DNA of 64,000 nucleotides from the NCBI RefSeq assembly GCF_051401765.1, contig NW_027480423.1:8432001-8496000 (forward strand), in the 5' to 3' direction. Below are positions 1 to 11,013 of the stretch, in pieces; position 1 is the stretch's first letter; each line of letters opens with the position of its first letter. The notes beneath the pieces are model-generated. The model was not told the DNA's origin, ran no database searches, and saw only the letters and a program-made list of their open reading frames with translations. Position numbers and translations under genes: made by a program. Source of the stretch: Calliopsis andreniformis (Eukaryota > Arthropoda > Insecta > Hymenoptera > Andrenidae).

Positions 1-1585
1 CAAAGCCCTAGGGTGAAGCCTAGGTTGCTCGGAAAGTAGAAATGACCATATGTTTCATACTGGTTGCAATTATTCGTTTTATACGATGGAAAAGCTGTTG
101 TATTTATATCGTATTTTATGCTTCTGGCGTTGACTTCGTAGGCCCTAACTATTCGATCAGGTGGAGCGATGCCTCAGAGTTAAGTCTAGGATGCCCGAAA
201 CGCCGAAATGATCATTACTTTCACGCTTGTTGTAATTATTCCTGTTATAGGATGGAAAGACTGTTGTATATTTATTGTATTTTATACTTCAGGCGTTGAC
301 TTCTGAGGCCGTAGCTATTCGATGTGGTGGAAGAACGCCATACAGTGAAGCCTAGGTTGCCCGAAACGTAGAAATGACCATTACTTTCACACTGTTTGCA
401 ATTATTCCTTTTATACGATGGAAAAGCTGTTGTATTTATATCGTATTTTATGCTTCTGGCGTTGACTTCTAAGGACCTAACTATTCGGTCTGGTGGAGCA
501 ACGCCCTAGAATGAAGCCTAGGTTGCTCGGAATGTAGAAATGACCATAACTTTCACACTGGTTGCAATTATTCGCTTTATACGATGGAAAAACTGTTGCA
601 TCTTTATCGTATTTTGTGCTTCTGGCGTTGACTTCTTAGGCCGTAACTATTCGATCTGGTGGAGCACCGCCCTGGAGTGAAACCTAGGTTGCCCGGAACG
701 TAGAAATGACCACTACTATCACACTGGTTGCAAATTATTCCTGCTATACGATGGAAAAGCTGTTGTATTTTTATTGCAGTTTATGCTTCGGGCATTGAAT
801 TCTAAGCCCCTAACTATTCAATCTGTTGGAGCATCGCCCTAGGGTGAAGCCTATGTTGCACGAAACGTAGAAATGGACATCACTTACACACTGGTTGCAA
901 TTATTCCTGTTATACGATGGAAATGCTCTTGTATATTTATTGTATATTATGCTTCCGGTGTTGACTTCTATGGCCCTGACTATTCGATCTGGTGGAGCAA
1001 CGCCCTACAGTGAAGCCCAGGTAGCCCGGAACGTAGAAATGACCATAACTTTCACACTGGTTGCAATTATTCGTTTTATAAGACGGAAAAACTGTTGTAT
1101 TTATATTGTATTTTATGCTTCTGGCGTTGACTTCTACGGCCGTAGCTATTCAATGTGGTCGAGTAACGCCCTAGAGAGAAACCTGGGTTGCCCGGGTCGT
1201 AGAAATGACCATCACTCTCACACTGGTTGCAATTATTACTGCTATACGATGGAAAAACTGTTCCGTCTTCATGTATTTTATGCTTCGGGCGTTGACTTCT
1301 AAGGCCCTAACTATTCGATCTGGTGGAGCAACGCCCTAGGGTGAAGCCTATGTTGCTCGGAACGTAGAAATGACCATTACCTTCACGCTTGCTGCAATTA
1401 GTCCTGTTATACGATTGACAAACTGTTGGATTTTTATTGTACTTTATGCTTCTGGCGTTGACTTCTAAGGCCCTATGTATTCGATCTGGTGGAGCAATGG
1501 CTCAGAGTTAAGTCTAGGATGCCCGCAGCGTAGGAATGGCCATTACTTTCATACTGGTTGGAATTATTCCTGTTATGCGATGGAA

Positions 1586-1610
1586 TGACTGTAGTATTTT
1601 ATGCTTCTGG
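1586..1610 (-). repeat. Monomer with 11-bp slippage deletion
   Basis: The usual reading here is a direct repeat of TTGTATTT with copies 11 bp apart (TTGTATTTATATTGTATTTT). At this site only one copy remains (GTAGTATTTTATGC), which removes 11 bp. This is the expected result of replication slippage between the two short direct repeats. Confidence 0.75.
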
Positions 1611-2239
1611 CGTTGACTTCTTAGGCCCTAGCTATTCGATCTGGTCGAACAACGCCCTAGAGTGAAGCCTAGCTTGCCCGGATCCTAGGAATGACCACCA
1701 CTTTCACACTGGTTGCAATTATTCCCGTTATAAGATGGAAAAGCTGTTGTATTTTATTGTATTTTCTGCTTCTGGCTTTGACTTCTATTGTCCTAGCTAT
1801 TCGATCTGGTAGGACAACGTCCAAGAGTGTAGCCTATGTTGGCCGGAACGTAGAAATGACCATTAGTATCACACTGGTTGCAATTATTCCTGTTATACGA
1901 TGGAAGAACTGTTGTATTTTTATAGTATTTTATGCTTCTGGCGTTGACTTCTTAGGCACTAACTATTCTATCTGGTGGAGCAACCCCCTAGAGCGAAGCC
2001 TAAGTCGCCCGGAACGTAGAAACGGCCATAACTTTCACACTGGTTGCTATTATTCGTTTTATACGATGGAAATGCTGTTGTATTTATATTGTATTTTATG
2101 CTTCTGGCGTTGACCTCTTACGCCCTAACTATTCGATCTGGTGGAACAACGCCCTAGAGTGAAGCCTAGGTTGCACGGATCGTAGAAATGACCACATCTT
2201 TCACACTGGTTGCAATTATTCCTGTTATACGAGGGAAGG

Positions 2240-2260
2240 ACTGTTGTATTTTATGCTTCT
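2240..2260 (-). repeat. Second monomer with the same 11-bp deletion
   Basis: The sequence CTGTTGTATTTTATGC has lost the same 11 bp between TTGTATTT direct repeats as the monomer near 1,595. The two are four monomers apart and otherwise differ, so they could be independent slippage events at one hotspot or diverged descendants of one event. Confidence 0.75.
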
Positions 2261-3300
2261 GGCGTTTACTTCTTAGGCCCTGACTATTCGATCTGGTGGA
2301 GAAACGCCCTAGAGTGAAGCCTACGTTGCCCGGAAGGTAGAAATGACCGTTACTTTCACAATGTATGAATTATTCATTTTATATGGTGGAAAAACTGTTT
2401 TACTTACATTGTATTTTATACTTCTGGCGTTGACTTCGAGGGCCGTAGCTATTGGATGTGGTGGAGCAACGCCCGAGAATAAAACCTAGGTTGCCCGGAA
2501 CATAGAAAAGACCATAAATTTCACACTGGTAGCAATTATTCATTTTAAGCGATTTAAAAGATGTTGTATTTATATTGTATTTTATGCTTCTGGCGTTGAC
2601 TTCTAAGGCCGTAGCTATTCGATCTGGTGGACCAACGCCCTAGAGTGAAGCCTAGCTTGCCCGGAACGTAGAAATGGCCACCACTTTCACACTGGTTGCA
2701 ATTATTCCTGTTATATGATGGAAAAACTGTTGTATTTATTTTGTATTTGGTGCTCCTGGCGTTGACTTCTTAGGCGCTAACTATTGCATCTGGTGGACCA
2801 GCGCCCTAGAGTGAAGCCTAGGTTTCCCGGAACGTAGTAATGACTATCTCTTTCACAATTGTTGCAATTATTCCCGTTATACGATGGAAAGGCTGTTGTA
2901 TTTTTATTGTACTTTCTACTTCTGGCTTTGACTTCTATGGTCCTGGCTATTCGATCTGGTAGGGCAACGTCCAAGAGTGAAGCCTATGTTGGCTGGATCG
3001 TAGAAATGACAAGTACCTTCACAATGGTTGCAGTTATTCCTGTCATACGATGGAAAAGCTGTTGTATTTATATTGTGTTTTATGCTTCTGACGTTGACTT
3101 CTTAGGCCGTAGCTATTCGATCTGGTGGAGCAACGCCCTAGAGTGAAGCCTAGGTTGTCTGAACGTAGAAATGACAAGTACCGTCACAATAGCTGCAGTC
3201 ATTCCTGTTATACGATGGGAAAGCTGTTGTATTTATATTGTATTTTATGCTCCTGGCGTTGACTTCTTAGTCCCTATCTATTCGATCTGGTGGAGCAACG

Positions 3301-3632
3301 CCCTAGAGTGAAGCCTAGGTTGCCTGGATCACAGAAATGACCATTAATTTCACACTTTTTGGAATTATTCATTTTATACGATGGAAAAACTGTTGTACTT
3401 ATAATGTATTTTGTTATTCTGGCGTTGAATTCTCAGTCCCCAGCTATTCGACCTGGTGGAGCAACGCCCTAGAGTGAAGCCTAGGTTGCCTGGATCATAG
3501 AAATGACCATTAATTTCACACTTTTTGGAATTATTCATTTTATACGATGGAAAAACTGTTGTACTTACAATGTATTTTGTTATTCTGGCGTAGAATTCTC
3601 ACTCCCTAGCTATTCGATCTGGTGGAGCATCG
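3301..3632 (-). repeat. Recent duplication of a single monomer
   Basis: Two adjacent monomers (3,301-3,466 and 3,467-3,632) are nearly identical and share private variants: TTGCCTGGATCA, CATTAATTTCACACTTTTTG and TGTATTTTGTTATTCTGGCG. Both are exactly 166 bp from CCCTAGAGTG to CCCTAGAGTG. They stand out in a block where other neighbours are clearly diverged. Confidence 0.85.
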
Positions 3633-5089
3633 CCCTAGAGTGATGCCTAGGTTGCCCGGGACGTAGAAATGACCATTACTTTCACACTGTTTACAAATAT
3701 ACATTATATACGAAGGTCAAACTGTTGTATTTATATTGTATTTTATGCTTCGGGCGTTGACTTCTATAGCCCTACCTATTCGATCTGGTGGAGCAACGCC
3801 CTAGAGTCTAGCCTAGGTTGCCCGGAACGGAGATATGACCAAAACCGTGACACTGGTTGCAATTATTCGTTTTATACGATGGAAAAACTGTTGTATTTTT
3901 ATTGTATTTTATGCTTCTGGCGTTGACTTCTAAGGCCCTAACAATTGGAACTGGTGGAACAACGCCCTAGAGTGAAACCCAGATTGCACGGAACGTAGAA
4001 ATGACCATTACATTCACACTGTTTGCAATTATCCCTGTTATACGATGGAAAAACTGTTGTATTTATATTGTATTTTATGCTCCTAGTGTTGACTTCTTAC
4101 GCCCTAACTATTTGATCTGGTGGAGCACCGCCCTACAGTGAAGCCTAGCTTGCCCGGAACGTAGAAATGACCATAACTTTCACAATGTTTCCAATTATTC
4201 ATTTTATACGATGGAAAAACTGTTGTACTTAAATTGTATTTTATGATTCTGGTGTTGACTTCATAGGCCTTAACTGTTCGATCTGGTGGAACGACGCCCT
4301 ACAGAGAAGCCTATGTTGCTCCTAATGTTGAAATGACCATAACTTTCACACTGGTTGCAATTATTCCTGTTATACAATGGAAAAACTGTTGTATTTTTAT
4401 TGTATTTTATGATGCTGGCGTTTAATTCTATGTCCCTAGCTATTCGATCTGGTGGAGCAACGCCCTACAGTGAAGCCTAGGTTGCTCGGAACGTAGAAAT
4501 GACCATTACTTTCACACTGTTTCCAAATATACATGATATACGATGGAAAAGCTGTTGTATTTATATTGTATTTTATGGTGCTGGCGTTGACTTCTTAGGC
4601 CCTAACTATTGGATCTGGTGGAGCACCGGCCTAGAGTGAAGCCTAGGTTGCCCCGAACGTTGAACATACCATTACTTTCACACTGGTTGCAATTATTGGT
4701 TTTATACGATGGAAAAATTGTTGTATTTTTATTGTATTTTATGATTCTGGCGTCTAATTCTAAGTCCCTAGCTATTCCATCTGGTGTAGCAACGCCCTAC
4801 AGTTCAGCTTAGGTTGCTCGGAATGTAGAAATGACCATTACTTTCACACTGTTTGCAATTATTCATTTTATTCGATGGAAAATCTGTTGTATTTATACTG
4901 TATTTTATGCTCCTGGCGTTGGCTTCTAAGGTCGTAGCTACTAGATGTAGTGGAGCAACGCCATAGAGTGACGCCAAGGTTACCCGGAACGTAGAAATGA
5001 CCATTACTTTCACACTGGTTGCAATTATTCCTGTTGTACAATGGAAAAACTGTTGCATTTATATTGTATTTTATGCTTCGGTGGTTGTC

Positions 5090-5110
5090 TTCTTAGGCTG
5101 TATTCCGTCA
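5090..5110. other. Orientation switch (inversion junction) of the array
   Basis: Up to about 5,098 the + strand reads in the reverse orientation (GTTGTCTTCTTAGGC). From about 5,101 it reads TATTCCGTCATATAACGGGA, the forward-orientation word TTTTCCATCGTATAACAGGA with a few changes. The two sides meet at different points of the unit, so there is no perfect palindrome at the join and no intervening foreign DNA; overlap at the breakpoint is at most a base or two. It is the only orientation change I found. It could be an inversion breakpoint inside the array or the meeting point of two oppositely oriented arrays. An assembly artefact must be excluded. Confidence 0.9.
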
Positions 5111-5705
5111 TATAACGGGAATAATTGCAACCAGTGTGAAACTAATGGTCATTTCAACGTTCCGAGCAACCTAGGTCTCACTCTAGGGCGTTGCTCCACC
5201 AGATCGAATAGCTGGAGCCGTAGAAGTCAACGCCAGAGGCATAAAATACAATATAAATGCAACAGTTTTTCCATCGTATAAAATGAATAATTGCAAACAG
5301 TGTGATAGTAATGGTCAATTCAACGTTCTGGCCAACCTAGGCTTCACTCTAGGGTGTTGCTCCGCCAGATCGTATAGCTAGAGCCTTAGAAGACAACGCG
5401 AGAAGCATAAAATACAGTATCAATAAAGAAGATTTTCCATTGTATAACAGGAATAATTGCAACCAGTGCGAAAGTGAGGGTCATTTCTACGTTCCCGGGA
5501 ACCTAGGCCTCACTTTAGGGCGTTGCTCCACCAGAACGAATAGTTAGGGCCTGAGAAATCAACGCCAGAAGCATAAAATACAATATAAATACAACAGTTT
5601 TTCAATCGTATAAAATGAATAATAGCAACCAGTGTGAAAGTTATGGTCATTTCTACGGTCCGGGCCACCTAGGCTTCACTCTAGGGCGTTGCTCCGCCAG
5701 ATCGA
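5101..5705 (+). repeat. Diverged forward monomers next to the switch
   Basis: Between three and four forward-orientation monomers follow the orientation switch. They carry private variants (for example TTTCAACGTTCCGAGCAACC near 5,155 and CATTTCAACGTTCTGGCCAAC near 5,315) and are not part of the ~5.3-kb unit that starts near 5,706. There are no genes. Confidence 0.85.
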
Positions 5706-8700
5706 ATAGTTAGGGCCTCAGAAGGCAACGCCAGAAGCATAAAATACAATATAAATGCAACAGTTTTTCCATGGTGTAAAACGTATAATAACAACCAGTG
5801 TGAAAGTAATGATCATTTCGACGTTTCGGGCATCCTAGACGTAACTCTGAGGCATTGCTGCACAAGATCGAAGACTTAGGGCCTTAGAAGTCAACGCCAG
5901 AAGCATAAATTACAAAATAAATTCAACAGTTTTTCCATCGTATAAAACGAATAATTGCAACCAGTGTGAAAGCTATAGTCATTTCTACGTTCCGTGCAAC
6001 CTAGGCTTCACTCTAGGGCGTTGGTCCACCAGATCGAATATATAGGGCCTAAGAAGTCAACGCCAGAAGCATAAAATACAATATAAATACAACAGTTTTT
6101 CCATTGTATAAAACGAATAATTGCAACCAGTATGAACGTTATGGTCATTTCTACGTACCGGGCAACCTAGACTTCACCCAAGGATGTGGCCCCACCATAT
6201 CGAATAGTTAGGGGCTTAGAAGTCAACACCCGAAGCATAAAAAACAATAAAAATACAACAGTTTTTCCACCGTATAACAGGAATAATTGCAAACAGTGTG
6301 AAGATACTGGTCATTTCTACGTTCCGTGCAACCTTGGCTTCACTCTAGGGCGTTGGTCCACCAGATCGAATAGTTAGGGCCTCAGAAGTCAACGCCCGAG
6401 GCATAAAACGCAGAATAAATAGAACAGTCTTTCCAGTGTATAAAACGAATAATTGCAGCCAGTGTGAAAGTGATGGACATTTCAACGCTTCGGGCAGCCT
6501 AGGCTTCACTCTAGGGCGTTGCTCCACCAGAAGAATAGATAGGACCTAAGAAGTCAACGCTGGAAGCATAAAATACAATGTAAATACAACAGTTTTTCCA
6601 TGGTGTAAAACGGATAATAACAACCAGTGTGAAAGTAATGATCATTTCGACGTTTCGGGCATCCTAGACTTAACTCTGAGGCATTGCTGCACCAGATCGA
6701 AGACTTAGGGCCTTAGAAGTCAACGCCAGAAGCAAAAAATACAAAATAAATTCAACAGTTTTTCCATCGTATAAAACGAATAATTGCAACCAGTGTGAAA
6801 GCTATAGTCATTGCTACGTTCCGTGCAACCTAGGCTTCACTCTTGGGCGTTGTTCCACCAGATCGAATAGTTAGGGCCTATGAAGACAATGCCAGAAGCA
6901 TAAAATACAATATAAATACAACAGCTTTTCCATCGTGTAAAACGGGTAATTGCAACCAGTGTGGAAGTACTGGTCATTTCTACGTTCCGGGCAGCCTAGG
7001 CTTCGCTCTAGGGCGTTGTTCCACTAGTTCGAATAGCTAGGGACTTAGAAGTCAACGCCAGAAGCATAAAACACAATCAAAATACAACAGCTTTTCCATC
7101 GTATAACAGGATTAATTGCAACCAGTGTAAAAGTATTGGTCATTTCTATGTTCCGGGCAACCTAGGCTTGACTCTAGGGCGTTGCTCCACCAGATCGAAT
7201 AGCTACGACCTTAGAAGTCAACGCCAGAAGCATAAAATACAAAATAAATAGAACAGTCTTTCCATCGTATAAAACGAATAATTGCAGCCAGTATGAAAGT
7301 GATGGACATTTCTACGTTTCGGGCAGCCTAGGCTTCACTCTAGGGCGTTGCTCCACCAGAAGAATAGATAGGGCCTAAGAAGTCAACGCTAGAAGCATAA
7401 AATACAATATAAATACAACAGATTTTCCATCGTATAAAATGAATAATTGCAACCAGTGTGAAAGTAATGACCATTTCTACGTTCCGTGCAACCTAGGCTC
7501 CTCTCTAGGGCGTTGCTCCACCAGATCGAATAGTTAGGGCCTAAGAAGTCAACGCCAGAAGCACAAAGTACAATAAAAATGAAACAATTTTTCCATCGTA
7601 TAGCATGAATAATTGAAACCAGTGAGAATGTAATGGGCATCTCCACGTTCCGTGCAAGCTAGGCTTCACTCTAGGGCGTTGCACCACCTGGTCGAATAGT
7701 TACGGCCTTAGAAAACAACTCCAGACTCATAAAATACAATAAAAACACAACAGTTTTTCCATCGTATAAAAAGAATAATTGCAACCAGTGTGAAAGTAAT
7801 GTTCATTTCTACGTTTCGGGAATCCTAGGCTTCACTCTAGGCCGTTGCTCCACCAGATCGAATAGCTAGGGCCTTAGAAGTCAACGACAGAAGCATAAAA
7901 TACAAGAAAAATCCAACAGTTTTTCCATCGTATAACAGGAGTAATTGCAACCAGTGTGAAAGTAATGTTCATTTCTACGTTTCGGGCATCCTAGGCTTCA
8001 CTCTAGGCCGTCGCTCCACCAGATCGAATAGCTAGGGCCTTAGAAGTCAACGACAGAAGCATAAAATACAACAAAAATCCAACAGTTTTTCCATCGTATA
8101 ACAGGAGTAATTGCAACCAGTGTGAAAGTAATGGCCACTTCTACGTTCCGTGCAACCCAGGCCTCACGCTAGGGCGCTGCTCCACCACATCGAATAGTTA
8201 GGGCCTTAGAAGTCAACGCCCGAAGCATAAAATACAATAAAGATACAACAGTTTTTCCATCGTATAACAGGAATAATAGCAACCAGTGTGAAAGTGATGG
8301 TCATTTCTACGTTCCGGGCAACCTAGGCATCACTCTAGGGCCCTGCTCCACCAGATCGAATAGCTAGGGCCTTAGATGTCAACGCCAGTAGAATAAAATA
8401 CATTACAAATACAAGAGATTTTCCATCGTATACAATGAATAACTGCAACCAGTGTGAAGGTGATAGTCATTTCTACGTTCCGGGCAACCTAGGCTTCACT
8501 CTAGGGCGTCGCTCCACCAGATCGAATAGCTACGACCTTAGAAGTCATCGCCAGAAGCATAAAATACAATATAAACACAACAGTATTTCCGTCGTATAAA
8601 TCGAATAATTGCACCAACTGTGAAAGTTATGATCATTTCGACGTTCCGGGCAATCTAGGCCTGACTCTAGGGCGTTGCTCCACCAGATCGAATAGTTAGG

Positions 8701-11013
8701 GCCTCAGAAGACAACGCCCGAGGCATAAAATACAAAATAAATAGAACAGTTTTACCATTGTATATAACGAATTATTTCAACCAGTGTGAAAGTTATGGTC
8801 ATTTCTACGTTTTGTGCAACTTAGGCTTCACTCTAGGGCGTCGCTCCACCAGATCGAATAGCTACGACCTTAGAAGTCAACGCCAGAAGCATAAAATACA
8901 ATATAAATACAACAGCATTTCCATCGTATAAAATGAATAATTGCAATCAGTGTGAATGTAATGGTCATTTCTACGCTCCGATCAACCTAGGCTTCACTCT
9001 AGGGCGTTGCTCCACGAGATCGAAGAGATAGGGCCTTAGAAGACAACGCCCGAAGCATAAAATACAAAGTAAATAGAACAGTCTTTCCATCGTATAAAAC
9101 GAATAATTGCAGCCAGTGTGAAAGTTATGGTCATTTCTTCGTTCCGTGCAACGTAGGCTTCAATCTAGGGCGTTGCTCCACCAGATTGAATCGTTATGGC
9201 CTAAGAAGTCAACGCCAGAAGCATAAAATACGATATAAGTACAACAGTTTTTCCATTGTATAAAACGTATAATTGCAACCAGTATGAACGTTATGGTCAC
9301 TTCTACGTTCCGGGCCACCTAGGCTTCACCATAGGACGTGGCTCCACCATATCGAATAGTTAGGGCCTAAGAAGTCAACGCCAGAAGCATAAAATACAAT
9401 ATAAATACAACAGCGTTTCCATTATATAAAACGAATAATTGCAACCAGTGTGAATGTGATGGTCACTTCTTCGTTTCGGGCAGCCTAGGCTTCACTCTAG
9501 GGCGTTGCTCCACCAGAAGAATAGATAGGGCCTAAGAAGTCAACGCTAGAAGCATAAAATACAATATAAATACAACAGATTTTATATCGTATAAATCGAA
9601 TAATGGCAACCAGTGTGAAAGTTATGGTCATTTCTACGGTCCGGGGCACCTAGGCTTCACTCTAGGGCGTTGCTCCGACGGATCGAATAGTTAGGGCCTC
9701 ATAAGGCAACGCCCGAGGCATAAAATACAAAATAAAAAAACAGTTTTTCCATTGTATAAAACGAATTATTGCAACCAGTGTGAAAGTTATGGTCATTTCT
9801 ACGTACCGGGCAACCTAGTCTTCACTCCGGGGCGTTGCTCCACCAGATCGAAGAGTTAGGGCCTTAGAAGACAACGCCCGAAGCATAAAATACAAAATAA
9901 ATAGAACAGTCATTCCAGTGTATAAAACGAATAATTGCAGCCAGTGTGAAAGTGATGGACATTTCAACGTTTCGGGCAGCCTAGGCTTCACTCTAGGGCG
10001 TTGCTCCACCAGAAGAATAGATAGGGCCTAAGAAGTCAACGCTGGAAGCATAAAATACAATATAAATACAACAGTTTTTCCATGGTGTAAAACGGATAAT
10101 AACAACCAGTGTGAAAGTAATGATCATTTCGACGTTTCGGGCATCCTAGACTTAACTCTGGGGCATTGCTGCACCAGATCGAAGACTTAGGGCCTTAGAA
10201 GTCAACGCCAGAAGCAAAATATACAAAATAAATTCAACAGTTTTTCCATCGTATAAAACGAATAATTGCAACCAGTGTGAAAGCTATAGTCATTTCTACG
10301 TTCCGTGCAACCAAGGCTTCACTCTTGGGCGTTGTTCCACCAGATCGAATAGTTAGGGCCTATGAAGACAATGCCAGAAGCATAAAATACAATATAAATA
10401 CAACAGCTTTTCCATCGTGTAAAACGGGTAATTGCAACCAGTGTGAAAGTACTGGTCATTTCTACGTTCCGGGTAGCCTAGGCTTCGCTCTAGGGCGTTG
10501 TTCCACTAGTTCGAATAGCTAGGGACTTAGAAGTCAACGCCAGAAGCATAAAACACAATCAAAATACAACAGCTTTTCCATCGTATAACAGGATTAATTG
10601 CAACCAGTGTAAAAGTATTGGTCATTTCTATGTTCCGGGCAACCTAGGCTTGACTCTAGGGCGTGGCTCCACCAGATCGAATAGCTACGACCTTAGAAGT
10701 CAACGCCAGAAGCATAAAATACAATATAAATACAACAGCTTTTCCATCGTATAACAGGATTAATTGCAACCAGTGTAAAAGTATTGGTCATTTCTATGTT
10801 CCGGGCAACCTAGGCTTGACTCTAGGGCGTTGCTCCAGCAGATTGAATCGTTATGGCCTAAGAAGTCAACGACAGGTAGCATAAAATACAATATAAGTAC
10901 AACAGTTTTTCCATTGTATAAAACGTATAATTGCAACCAGTATGAACGTTATGGTCATTTCTACGTTCCGGGCCACCTAGGCTTCACCCTAGGACGTGGC
11001 TCCACCATATCCA
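5706..11013 (+). repeat. ~5.3-kb higher-order unit, copy 1 (32 monomers)
   Basis: This is the most complete copy of a 5,308-bp unit. Its start (5,706-6,272) recurs at 11,014-11,580 with a shift of 5,308. The part 6,770 to about 8,000 recurs at 11,581 onward with a shift of 4,811, and 8,060-10,394 recurs to 15,039 with a shift of 4,645. The steps 5,308 to 4,811 to 4,645 show that copy 2 lost 497 bp (3 monomers) and then 166 bp (1 monomer). Within copy 1 the segment from about 6,417 to 7,230 recurs at 9,899-10,710 with a shift of 3,482 (21 monomers), so an older 21-mer period is nested inside. Confidence 0.88.

Larger units (their letters stand above)
1..5100 (-). repeat. Reverse-orientation, diverged monomer block
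   Basis: About 31 monomers lie in the orientation opposite to the rest of the window; here the + strand reads TGGTGGAGCAACGCCCTAGA and GTTGACTTCTAAGGCCCTAA. Neighbouring monomers differ at many positions and I find no multi-monomer period repeated at high identity, so this part behaves like old monomeric satellite. The box states (ATTCGTTTTATAC, ATTCCTGTTATAC, ATTCATTTTATAC) are intermixed without a regular order. It contains two slippage-shortened monomers (near 1,595 and 2,245) and one recent monomer duplication (3,301-3,632). There are no genes; the open frames of up to 140 codons are satellite read-through. Confidence 0.93.

Noticed and set aside
640..665. RNA polymerase III B-box-like word around TATTCGATCTGG
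   Set aside because: It differs from the GTTCGANNC consensus at two positions, has no convincing A box at the right distance and is present simply because the monomer is repeated.
1676..1692. CENP-B box-like sequence (GCCCGGATCCTAGGAAT)
   Set aside because: On the opposite strand it matches eight of the nine essential CENP-B box bases, but only this one monomer comes so close; typical monomers miss two or three essential bases, so it is not a feature of the family.
1691..2113. Longest open frame in the window (140 codons, ATG start)
   Set aside because: It reads through about two and a half satellite monomers in successive frames; its length depends on chance loss of stop codons, and the same text is found with stops in neighbouring monomers.
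10277..10522. 81-codon open frame on the + strand
   Set aside because: It starts at GTG inside AGTGTGAAAG, spans 1.5 monomers and is a satellite translation shared with many others.
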